A DNA stretch of 6,401 nt, from the NCBI GenBank assembly GCA_043802345.1, contig JAZDLC010000425.1, positions 1-6,401 on the forward strand, written 5' to 3'. The stretch is from JAZDLC01 sp043802345. Its GTDB lineage: Bacteria > Planctomycetota > B15-G4 > JADJEK01. Shown here piece by piece: positions 1 to 6,372 of this stretch. Both the position numbers and the translations under genes were made by a program. The number at the start of each line of letters is the position of its first letter. The first letter of the stretch is position 1. The notes under the pieces are model-generated. The model had not been told where the DNA came from. It made no database searches and was given only the letters and a program-made list of their open reading frames with translations.

Positions 1-1110
1 GTCGTCCAGGAGCTTCATGATGTGGTTCGGGCGGATGTCGCCCCCGCCGAGGCCCACCATGTAGTTCTGGACCAACGCGTTTCTCGGAGCGGCGCCCCGA
101 AGCTCGGACCAGAGGATACCTCCATGGCCGAGCGAGATGTCCCGGTCAAGGATCCCGATCCGGGTGCAGTTCGAGAGCGCCTCACGAATCAGCTTCTCGG
201 GGTTTGGCCGGAACATGCGCACTCTAAGGCCGCCGACCTTGATGCCCCGCTCCCGGGCCAGGTCCACCACGGTCTTGACCGTGCTGGCGGTGGTCCCCAT
301 GGAGACCAGCGCGACCTCGGCGTCCTCCATGCGGTACGGCACCACCGGATCGGCCGGCCTGCGGCCGAAGATCTCCTCGAACGAGTCCTGGCAGGCCGAG
401 TAGACATCCAGGACCTGCTCCATGGCTTCGGCGTGATGCCTGCGGTGGACCTCGGTCTCGTGCGGGAAGTCCAGGCCGCCGATCGTCACCGGAACGTGCT
501 GCATCCGATGGGGGAGGTCGAGCACCGGCAGGAAGCGGTCGACCTGCTCCTGCGCCGGCATGTCGATCTGCATCATCGTGTGCGACAGCACGAACGCGTC
601 CTGGCAGACCATGGCCGGCAGTAGAACGCGATGGTCTTCGGCGAGCCGGTACGCCAGCAGGATCGAATCGAACACCTCTTGATTGTCCTCGCAGTAGAGC
701 TGGATCCAGCCCGAGTCGCGCAGGAGCAAGGTGTCGCCATGGTCGACCCAGATGTTCCAGGGGGGGCCGAGAGTGCGGTTGACCGCCATCATCACCACCG
801 GCAAGCGGAAGAACGCGGCGGCGAACACGTTCTCGGTCATGTACGCCAGGCCGTTGGAGGAGGAGGCCGTGAAGGTGCGCGCGCCGGAAAGGGCCATGCC
901 GATGCAGACCCCCATGGCGGAGTGTTCGCTCTCCACCCGGACCAACCCGCCCTTCTCGAATTTCTGCCGGCAGAGCAGCTCGATACACTCGCTCTGCGGC
1001 GTGATCGGGTAGACGCCGCCACCGAAGCCGCGTCCCTTCCTGTTGGCATGACCTGCGAGAGTGGCAGCCATGGCAGCAGCGTGATTGGCACTGAGCAGTT
1101 CGAGGCTCAT
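1..1110 (-). CDS. porA: Pyruvate:ferredoxin oxidoreductase alpha subunit (PorA type), 3' end cut by the window
   Basis: The frame is open from an ATG at 1110 to base 1 with no stop, giving 370 codons; family members are usually about 390-400 residues, so only a short C-terminal piece is missing. This subunit forms a large part of the thiamine-diphosphate active site, with the beta subunit, in cytoplasmic pyruvate + CoA <-> acetyl-CoA + CO2 + reduced ferredoxin. Visible marks are YPITPQS (residues 34-40), the pyrimidine-domain stretch VESEHSAMG (59-67) with its conserved glutamates, FTASSSNGL (80-88), a PorA-like segment PPWNIWVDHGD (116-126) with RDSGWIQLY (131-139), and LDRDISLGHGG (321-331) in the C-terminal domain. 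The PWNIW...DH...GWIQ pattern favours pyruvate over 2-oxoglutarate as substrate; this is inference. A Gly/Arg-rich stretch (residues 21-32) before YPITPQS looks a few residues longer than usual. The start is set by the overlap with the upstream fusion gene and by the family-like N-terminus. The beta subunit should follow beyond the left edge. Confidence 0.93.
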   Translation of the reverse strand, partial: MSLELLSANHAAAMAATLAGHANRKGRGFGGGVYPITPQSECIELLCRQKFEKGGLVRVESEHSAMGVCIGMALSGARTFTASSSNGLAYMTENVFAAAFFRLPVVMMAVNRTLGPPWNIWVDHGDTLLLRDSGWIQLYCEDNQEVFDSILLAYRLAEDHRVLLPAMVCQDAFVLSHTMMQIDMPAQEQVDRFLPVLDLPHRMQHVPVTIGGLDFPHETEVHRRHHAEAMEQVLDVYSACQDSFEEIFGRRPADPVVPYRMEDAEVALVSMGTTASTVKTVVDLARERGIKVGGLRVRMFRPNPEKLIREALSNCTRIGILDRDISLGHGGILWSELRGAAPRNALVQNYMVGLGGGDIRPNHIMKLLDD

Positions 1111-2915
1111 ATCTCCTTCATCTCCATGGCAGATCGGGCACACTCTTCCACGCAAATGCCGCAGCCTTTGCAGTAACTGAAATTGGCCGCGAACCCCCCC
1201 GTGGGAGTCCGGCGGATGATCCCCTCCGGACAGTAGACCAGGCAGGTATCGCAGTTGGTGCAGCGGCCGCACGAGAAGCAACGCTCCGACTCCGCGGCCG
1301 TTTCAAGACCGAGGTTGACCTCGTCCGAGGTCGAAACCACGGCACCGGCCGGCCGGAGCCGGTCGGGCGCCGGCGGGATCTTCTCGAAGTGGTCGAGCAG
1401 GATTTCCTCCGGCTTCACCGCCTGCTCCGGATTGGGAGGATCGAACAGATCGAGCTTCTGTCCCAGAGACGTGAGCGCCAGTCCAGCGGCCCGCCGGCCG
1501 CTGCCGATGGCGTGGGCGACCGTGTCTCCTCCACCCATGAGTTCGCCCGCGGCGAACAGCACTCCCTGGCCATCTCCGCGATGGACCTGTTCCCCCTCGA
1601 GCCGCCACCCCGCGGGCAGCGTCTTCTTCCCCTCGGCCTGGCCCAGGGCCAGCACCACGGCGTCGTACTCGTGGGTCAGCGCGGCGATCCCCTCGCCATC
1701 CAGCGCCTCTCCTGCATGGAACTCCACACCGAGATCCAGGATGGCCTCGATCTCGGAGTCCAGAATGACCCGTGGCAGGAGATTTTCGGGGATCTCCGTG
1801 CGCATGGCGCCCCCCAGTTCCGGCTCCCGGTCGAAGATCGTCGCCGAGTGTCCGGCGAGGGCCACGGTGTAGGCGGCGCTCAGCCCGGCGGGGCCGCCGC
1901 CGATGATCGCCACCCGCTTTGGATCCTCCGCCGGCTCGACCTTCTCCGGGACCACCCGAACATGATCGGCGATCCATCGCTCCAGGCCGCGGATGTTCAC
2001 GGCGCCGTCGAATGCGCTGCGGTTGCAGTTGTCCATGCAAGGCGCCGGGCAGATCCGGCCGCACACACCGGGCAGCGGATTCGTCTTGCTCAGGATGGCG
2101 GCCGCGGCCGCTTCTCCGTCCGTGCCCACGGCTCGCACGAAGCCGATGGCGTCGTTACCTGCAGGGCAGTGGGCGGTGCACGGCGCCAACCGGTCCACGT
2201 AGAGCGGCCGCTGGCTGCTCCAGGAACCGGTCTTCAGGCCGGTGGGGGGGCTCTCGAAATGCTCGGTCAGCGGAGCCACCTCCGCGCGGGCGGGAGCGGG
2301 CGCACCCTTCTCTTCCGGCGCCGCCACCTGGATCGTCGCGGGCCGGATCTCCACCAACTCGTACGCCTCTTTCGCGGCAGGGAGGTTGTCCTTGAGTCCC
2401 AGCTTGATGTAGGTCTGCCCGAGCAGATCCAGGGAGAGCCCCTGGAGTTTCACGAACGCTCCGGCGATCGCGGTGTTGACGATGATCAGCGACCGCGTGC
2501 CGATCTTGTGCTTGCGGGCAATCTCGGTGGCGTCGACCGTCGCCAACTCGAACTCGAGGAACTTGTCCTTGAATCCGTTCAGGCCTTTCGGCGTGTTCAA
2601 GAGCAGTGTCCCGCCCGGCTTCAGGCCAGTGACGACGTCGCCTTTCAGCAGCGACGGGTCGAGGACGACCAGATGATCCGGTTCGTACACCTTGTTGCGG
2701 TTGGTGACCAGGTTGTCATCCACCCGGGTGTAGGCGCGCACGGGCGAGCCAGACCGCTCACCAGCGTAGTCGCCGAAGGTCTGTACGCTCTTGCCCATCT
2801 GCGCGTAGACCGACGCCAGGATCTTGGCGCAGGTCACTCCTCCCTGACCTCCCCGCCCGTGAACCCGGATTTCGATGGACTTCGAGGAGCCCGGAGCAGA
2901 GTCGCCTGGCGGCAT
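1107..2915 (-). CDS. 2-oxoacid:ferredoxin oxidoreductase gamma subunit fused to a GltD-like FAD/Fe-S module and an 8Fe-8S ferredoxin domain
   Basis: A 602-residue cytoplasmic electron-transfer subunit of the PFOR complex. Residues about 13-195 are the gamma subunit, with HGRGGQGG (19-26) and the FGDYAGERSGSPVRAYTR stretch (47-64). Residues about 196-235 are a Pro/Ala/Glu-rich linker. Residues about 236-330 are the alpha-helical iron-sulfur domain of glutamate synthase small subunit relatives: PCTAHCPAGND (245-255), then C285, C289, C293, C297 in VCGRICPAPCMDNCNR. Residues about 333-485 are an FAD fold: GGGPAGLSAA (339-348), VLALGQ (421-426) and GVLFAAGELMGG (451-462). The C-terminal ferredoxin has C552/C555/C558/C562-P and C582/C585/C588/C592, preceded by two extra cysteines, C546 and C549. 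The NADPH-binding subdomain expected between VLALGQ and GVLFAAGE is absent, so transfer to or from NADP seems unlikely. It replaces separate porG and porD genes and overlaps the alpha gene by 4 bases. The start has a strong Shine-Dalgarno; no other ATG lies before the gamma core. The domain calls are firm; the electron route is inference. Confidence 0.92.
   Translation of the reverse strand: MPPGDSAPGSSKSIEIRVHGRGGQGGVTCAKILASVYAQMGKSVQTFGDYAGERSGSPVRAYTRVDDNLVTNRNKVYEPDHLVVLDPSLLKGDVVTGLKPGGTLLLNTPKGLNGFKDKFLEFELATVDATEIARKHKIGTRSLIIVNTAIAGAFVKLQGLSLDLLGQTYIKLGLKDNLPAAKEAYELVEIRPATIQVAAPEEKGAPAPARAEVAPLTEHFESPPTGLKTGSWSSQRPLYVDRLAPCTAHCPAGNDAIGFVRAVGTDGEAAAAAILSKTNPLPGVCGRICPAPCMDNCNRSAFDGAVNIRGLERWIADHVRVVPEKVEPAEDPKRVAIIGGGPAGLSAAYTVALAGHSATIFDREPELGGAMRTEIPENLLPRVILDSEIEAILDLGVEFHAGEALDGEGIAALTHEYDAVVLALGQAEGKKTLPAGWRLEGEQVHRGDGQGVLFAAGELMGGGDTVAHAIGSGRRAAGLALTSLGQKLDLFDPPNPEQAVKPEEILLDHFEKIPPAPDRLRPAGAVVSTSDEVNLGLETAAESERCFSCGRCTNCDTCLVYCPEGIIRRTPTGGFAANFSYCKGCGICVEECARSAMEMKEI
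1111..1118 (-). promoter_or_regulatory. Ribosome binding site for the alpha subunit inside the fusion gene
   Basis: AAGGAGAT lies immediately before the ATG at 1110, inside the last codons of the fusion gene, and the stop and start overlap as ATGA (1110-1107). The distance from GGAG to the ATG is only 2 bases, short for a Shine-Dalgarno. Initiation is therefore probably helped by ribosomes finishing the upstream gene (translational coupling), which would keep gamma and alpha in balance. The coupling is inference. Confidence 0.65.
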
Positions 2916-2920
2916 GAGAG

Positions 2921-2927
2921 TCCTCCT
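2921..2927 (-). promoter_or_regulatory. Strong ribosome binding site for the gamma/FAD/ferredoxin fusion
   Basis: AGGAGGA is followed by a 5-base spacer (CTCTC) and the ATG at 2915. This near-perfect anti-SD complement supports the start and suggests efficient translation. Confidence 0.85.
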
Positions 2928-2962
2928 GAGATCGCCTTGCGGGAGACCGCTTGGAACAGCGC

Positions 2963-2991
2963 ATTACAGATAGTCAGGGAGCCTGATTCCA
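2963..2991 (-). promoter_or_regulatory. Candidate promoter and operator for the oxidoreductase operon
   Basis: The 127 bases between the two transcription units (3042-2916) must hold any promoter specific to the oxidoreductase genes. On the minus strand TGTAAT (2968-2963) matches five of six bases of a sigma-70 -10 box. The hexamer 17 bases upstream, TGGAAT (2991-2986), matches TTGACA in only three positions. Between them lies a perfect inverted repeat, TCAGG-CTC-CCTGA (2986-2974), placed where a repressor could block RNA polymerase. Further upstream TGTCCGCC occurs twice on the plus strand (2996-3003 and 3007-3014), 11 bases apart. Each element is short and could be chance; the -35 is weak. 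Confidence 0.22.
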
Positions 2992-3027
2992 GCGTTGTCC
3001 GCCGGATGTCCGCCCATCGTCTGCTGG

Positions 3028-3049
3028 CCACTGAATAGCCGGTCAGTGG
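3028..3049 (-). other. Stem-loop across the amidohydrolase stop codon
   Basis: CCACTGA and TCAGTGG form a perfect 7-bp stem with an 8-base loop, and the stop codon TGA (3045-3043) lies in the first arm. No T-run follows on the minus strand, so this is not a standard intrinsic terminator. It could be a transcript-end stabiliser or a weak attenuator between the two units, or chance. Confidence 0.3.
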
Positions 3050-6000
3050 TTTGTGTCGCCGCCGAGGGTGGTGCACCCAAGACAGCCACCCATTCTGGGC
3101 TGCGCCGGAAAAGAGTCCAGCATCTCTCTCCAAAAGTAGCTGGGCGCACGGCCTTCCCTGCCGTCCGCGGGAGCGAGAGTTCTGGCGTCAAAGAGCCGTC
3201 CATTCAGCATGGTGTAGCGGATCTGCTCCGAAGCGCGGAGGTCATGCAGCGGATTTGCTTCGAGCACGATCAGGTCCGCGAGCTTGCCCGGTTCGATTGA
3301 CCCAAGATCGCCGTCCAAACCGAGATAGAAGGCGCCGTCGAGCGTGGCCGCAGACAGCGCCTGATGCGCGGAAAGGCCTCCCTGATGGAGCATCCAGAGT
3401 TCCCAGTGCGCGCCCAGGCCGGCGAGTTGACCGTGCGCGCCGAGCTGGACCTTTCCCCCGGCGTCAACCACGGTCTCGCAGATGCCGGCGCTCCGCAGCG
3501 TGTTGTATTCCTCGAGCGGGCTCTTGACCCTGCGGCGGGAGCGCGGATCGATGACAAAGCGGGGAACAAAGGTCTTTAGACGCTCGTTGCGCCAGACATC
3601 GGTGATGTCGTACCAGTAGTCCTCGCCCCAGATGCCTCCGTACCCGACGATCAGGGTCGGTGTGTATCCCACGCCGCTTTTTCCCCAGAGTTGGGAAATG
3701 TCCCGGTAAATATTCTCCACCGGCAGCGAGTGCTCAATGCCGGTGTGGCCGTCGACGATCATGGTGAGGTTGTGCTGGAGGGTCGATCCCCCCTCGGGCA
3801 CCACGAGCATTCCGAGCTCTCTCGCGGCCTGGATGATCTGCTGCCTCTGGTCCCGGCGCGGCTGGTTGTAGCTCTTGACCGAGAAGGCGCCCACCGCCTG
3901 CATGCGGCGCAGGTGGCTGCGGGCGTCGTCCAGGGAGTCGACCTCGGCCTTGATCGTTCCGGCGGCTCCGTAGAGGATCGTGCCGGTGGAAAAGGTCCGA
4001 GGGGAGAGGATGCGGCCGGCCCGCGCCATCTCGCTGACGGCGAAGATGCTGTTGGTGTCGTGCGAAGGATCGTGGATGGTGGTGACGCCGAACGCCAGGT
4101 TGGCATGGTGCCACCAGTTGTCCTGCGGTGTGATGCCGGCCGAGGCCTGCCCGCCATGTGCGTGCACATCGATCAGGCCAGGCATGACCGTGAGGCCGGT
4201 GAGGTCGACCCGCAGCGCGGAATCCGGAACTTCGATCTCGCTCTTTCGTCCCACGGCAAGGAGGCGGTTCCTCTCCACCAGGATCACGCCGTTCTCGATG
4301 ACCTCGTCGCCGCGCATGGTGATGACCGACGCTCCCTCGAGGGCCACGAGCCCTTCGGGTCTGGCCTGATCCGCCTCGAAGGAGATGTTGGTGCCGTGCT
4401 GCACCGGTTCCGCCGGCTTCCCGTCCTCCCTTCCGAGATGCTCGAACACCGTTGCCACCGACTGCGAGAACAGCTCCGGACCGAGAGACCAGTAGACGGT
4501 CCGGCCGTCACCGGACCACTGGAGGTTCTCGCCCGCGTCCCGGCTGATGCGCTCCAGAGGAATGGCCTTGCTCGTGCGGCTGACGTTCTGTTCCCGGCCG
4601 GTCGGCGGGAGCGGCGTGACGTAGGCGTTGAACCGTTCGGTGAACGCGACGTGACGCTCGTCATGTGAAACCGCGAACGCGGTCGCGTTCTCCGAGACGA
4701 GGTGGGAACGCTCCTCCCCGCCATCGAGCCGGATGCTCAGCAGCGCGTATCTGTCCGTTTCGCCGTCCCCGGCGCGGCGACTCAGGAAGACGCGATCGTT
4801 GCTCGCCCCGAACTGTGGATCGGATCCATCGCGGGTGACCAGCGTGGACACGCCCCCCTCCGCCGGAATGCGAAAGAGGCCTGTCTCGTACGACCAGAGC
4901 GGCGAGGTGATGGTCCCTCCGGCGACCTTGTGGTAGACGATCGTCCGGCCGTCCGGGGAGAAGACCGGGTCGATGAACTGCCCCTTCAGGTCGCTGACGA
5001 CCCTCCCCTCACCGCCGGCCGCGGGGGCCACGCGAATACTCCCGAGTTGCTCGTCATCCCAGGTGGTGTAGACGATCCACTGCCCGTCCCGGCTGAAGGA
5101 GGGGTAGAACTCGAAGTGGTCTTCCTGGCGGGTCAGCCGTCGTGGCTCGCCATCCGGGAGCGGCCGGATGTACAGGTGACCGAGAGCCTGATAGACCACC
5201 TGGTCACCGGCGGGGGAGACGCGCACCCAGCGCAGGGCCCGGACGGGAAAGCGATCCGGAGCCACCTCGGTCCTTTCGCGCAGGGCCGGCTGGCACGTGC
5301 GCTGGTCCTTCACCCGAAACGGGATCTCCTTCGCCGCGCCGCTGGCCGCGTCCACCCGGAGGATCTTCCCGCCCGCCCAGAGGAGGATCGCGCCGCCGTC
5401 CGGCATCCAGGCCATGGTGGGGTAGACGCCATGGATGGCCCAGGTCTCCTGCATGTCCCTCTCCAGGCCGTCGAACAGCGCCCGGGCGCGTCCCGATTCG
5501 GTCTCCAGCAGGAACAGCGTGCTCTGGAAGCGAACCCTGCGAACGAAGGCCAGCCGCTTTCCATCGGGTGAGGGGGTGGGCCGGATCGCCCCACCCGGTC
5601 CGGTCACGAACGGAATCACGTCGCCGGTTTCGCGGTCCAGGCGGTCGATGCGGTAGATCTGCTGGTTCGAGTCCTTGCTGTACTCGAAGGTCCTCCCCGG
5701 CGTGGAGTCGAGCGAGTAGTAGACGTACCGTCCGTCCGGCGAACAGGCCGGTTCGCCCACGTCCTTTTCCTCGGTCGGGCGGGTGGTCAGTTGGTACCCC
5801 TCGCCGCCGCTCTGGTGGTAGAGCCAGATCTCTCCCGCGCCCAGCGAGCGGTGCGAGGTGAAGTGCTTGCGGCCCAGCAGGTACTCGCCATCCGGAGTCC
5901 AGGCCGGACTGGAGACCAGCCGGAAGTCCTCCCTGGTCACCTGCCGGCGGTTCGATCCGTCCGCATTCATGATCCAGAGGTTGTCCCCCCCTCCGGCGTC

Positions 6001-6327
6001 GCTGGTAAATGCGATCCGCGTTCCGTCCGGGCTGAACCGGGGCTGCATGTCCCACGCGATGCCCCCGCCGAGGTTCCTCGCCTCTCCCCCTTCGATCGGC
6101 AGCGAGTAGAGATCACCCAGCAGGTCGAACACGATGGTGCGCCCGTCCGGGCTGACATCGAGATTCATCCAGGTGCCCTCGTCGGTGTCGATCTCCGCGA
6201 CGTACGACGGGCCTTGTGGCGCGGACACGTCCCACTTCGATTCGGACTTCTCGGGCGCGTCCGATGGCTCGTCGGCTTGCAGCGCAAACAGGATCGGGAG
6301 GATGACGGGGATCAGCAGGGTCAGCAT
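3043..6327 (-). CDS. Exported TolB-like beta-propeller / metal-dependent amidohydrolase fusion
   Basis: A 1094-residue protein, close to the length I recall for PD40-amidohydrolase fusions. Residues 1-18 are hydrophobic with a possible cleavage after A18 (FALQA before DEP), so export to the periplasm is likely, although the n-region has no positive charge. Residues about 40-630 contain many WD40-like PD40/TolB repeats, marked by SPDG-type turns at 59, 99, 144, 196, 253, 308, 371, 412, 457 and 605; this is enough for one or two propellers. Residues about 658-1050 are an amidohydrolase of the imidazolonepropionase/prolidase-like group: VMPGLIDVHAHGG (714-726) with metal ligands H722 and H724, likely carboxylated lysine K818 in FSVKSY, DGHTGIEH (859-866), and the closing GSIEPGKLADLIVLEANP (1009-1026). 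The C-terminal tail has CLGC (1082-1085) and ends in His. The substrate is unknown; a peptide or cyclic amide is only a guess from relatives. The ATG at 6327 is the first in-frame start after a TAA and has a good ribosome binding site. No link to the downstream oxidoreductase is evident. Confidence 0.93.
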   Translation of the reverse strand: MLTLLIPVILPILFALQADEPSDAPEKSESKWDVSAPQGPSYVAEIDTDEGTWMNLDVSPDGRTIVFDLLGDLYSLPIEGGEARNLGGGIAWDMQPRFSPDGTRIAFTSDAGGGDNLWIMNADGSNRRQVTREDFRLVSSPAWTPDGEYLLGRKHFTSHRSLGAGEIWLYHQSGGEGYQLTTRPTEEKDVGEPACSPDGRYVYYSLDSTPGRTFEYSKDSNQQIYRIDRLDRETGDVIPFVTGPGGAIRPTPSPDGKRLAFVRRVRFQSTLFLLETESGRARALFDGLERDMQETWAIHGVYPTMAWMPDGGAILLWAGGKILRVDAASGAAKEIPFRVKDQRTCQPALRERTEVAPDRFPVRALRWVRVSPAGDQVVYQALGHLYIRPLPDGEPRRLTRQEDHFEFYPSFSRDGQWIVYTTWDDEQLGSIRVAPAAGGEGRVVSDLKGQFIDPVFSPDGRTIVYHKVAGGTITSPLWSYETGLFRIPAEGGVSTLVTRDGSDPQFGASNDRVFLSRRAGDGETDRYALLSIRLDGGEERSHLVSENATAFAVSHDERHVAFTERFNAYVTPLPPTGREQNVSRTSKAIPLERISRDAGENLQWSGDGRTVYWSLGPELFSQSVATVFEHLGREDGKPAEPVQHGTNISFEADQARPEGLVALEGASVITMRGDEVIENGVILVERNRLLAVGRKSEIEVPDSALRVDLTGLTVMPGLIDVHAHGGQASAGITPQDNWWHHANLAFGVTTIHDPSHDTNSIFAVSEMARAGRILSPRTFSTGTILYGAAGTIKAEVDSLDDARSHLRRMQAVGAFSVKSYNQPRRDQRQQIIQAARELGMLVVPEGGSTLQHNLTMIVDGHTGIEHSLPVENIYRDISQLWGKSGVGYTPTLIVGYGGIWGEDYWYDITDVWRNERLKTFVPRFVIDPRSRRRVKSPLEEYNTLRSAGICETVVDAGGKVQLGAHGQLAGLGAHWELWMLHQGGLSAHQALSAATLDGAFYLGLDGDLGSIEPGKLADLIVLEANPLHDLRASEQIRYTMLNGRLFDARTLAPADGREGRAPSYFWREMLDSFPAQPRMGGCLGCTTLGGDTNH

Positions 6328-6335
6328 GGCGAAGG

Positions 6336-6341
6336 CTCCTT
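6336..6341 (-). promoter_or_regulatory. Ribosome binding site for the propeller-amidohydrolase
   Basis: AAGGAG lies 8 bases before the ATG at 6327, a normal spacing, and fixes the start. It sits within the palindrome GAAGGAGCCTTC (6342-6331), which could form only a very small hairpin. Confidence 0.8.
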
Positions 6342-6344
6342 CAA

Positions 6345-6372
6345 ACTCCGGTGCAACGGAGTGCCGTACGGC
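6345..6372 (-). other. Leader hairpin and 10-base palindrome upstream of the amidohydrolase
   Basis: On the minus strand ACTCCG-TTGCAC-CGGAGT (6362-6345) is a perfect 6-bp stem with a 6-base loop, ending 3 bases before the Shine-Dalgarno. Directly upstream is the perfect palindrome GCCGTACGGC (6372-6363). They could be an operator or a 5' leader structure. The promoter itself was not recognised and may lie beyond the right edge. The remaining bases, 6373-6401, show nothing further that I can name. Confidence 0.28.

Noticed and set aside
224..988. A 254-codon minus-strand frame inside the alpha gene
   Set aside because: It is out of frame with the real alpha subunit and has low-complexity, Arg/Gly-rich content. 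The true frame is open across the left edge and was confirmed by translating codon by codon.
22..1176. Two consecutive plus-strand open frames (22-624 and 631-1176)
   Set aside because: They lie opposite the alpha subunit and the end of the fusion gene, whose motifs are unmistakable; these are shadow frames.
760..2250. Seven-base G or C runs at 760-766, 1194-1200 and 2244-2250 as possible phase-variation sites
   Set aside because: About this many such runs are expected by chance in a GC-rich window of this size, and all three frames are intact.
1389..3038. A 549-codon open frame on the plus strand opposite the fusion gene
   Set aside because: Its translation has no recognisable motifs and is Arg/Gly/His-rich, as expected for an antisense frame in GC-rich coding DNA. 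The minus strand carries clear domains throughout.
3028..3049. Intrinsic terminator after the amidohydrolase
   Set aside because: The stem is only 7 bp and no T-run follows it on the transcribed strand, so it was listed only as a stem-loop.
3691..5571. Long plus-strand frames (3691-4668 and 4702-5571) opposite the amidohydrolase
   Set aside because: Compositional shadows with no motifs, while the minus strand is continuously coding.
3043..6327. The propeller-amidohydrolase as part of the same operon and pathway as the oxidoreductase
   Set aside because: The 127-base gap, a separate strong ribosome binding site and the exported versus cytoplasmic location argue against it; there is no shared pathway to point to.
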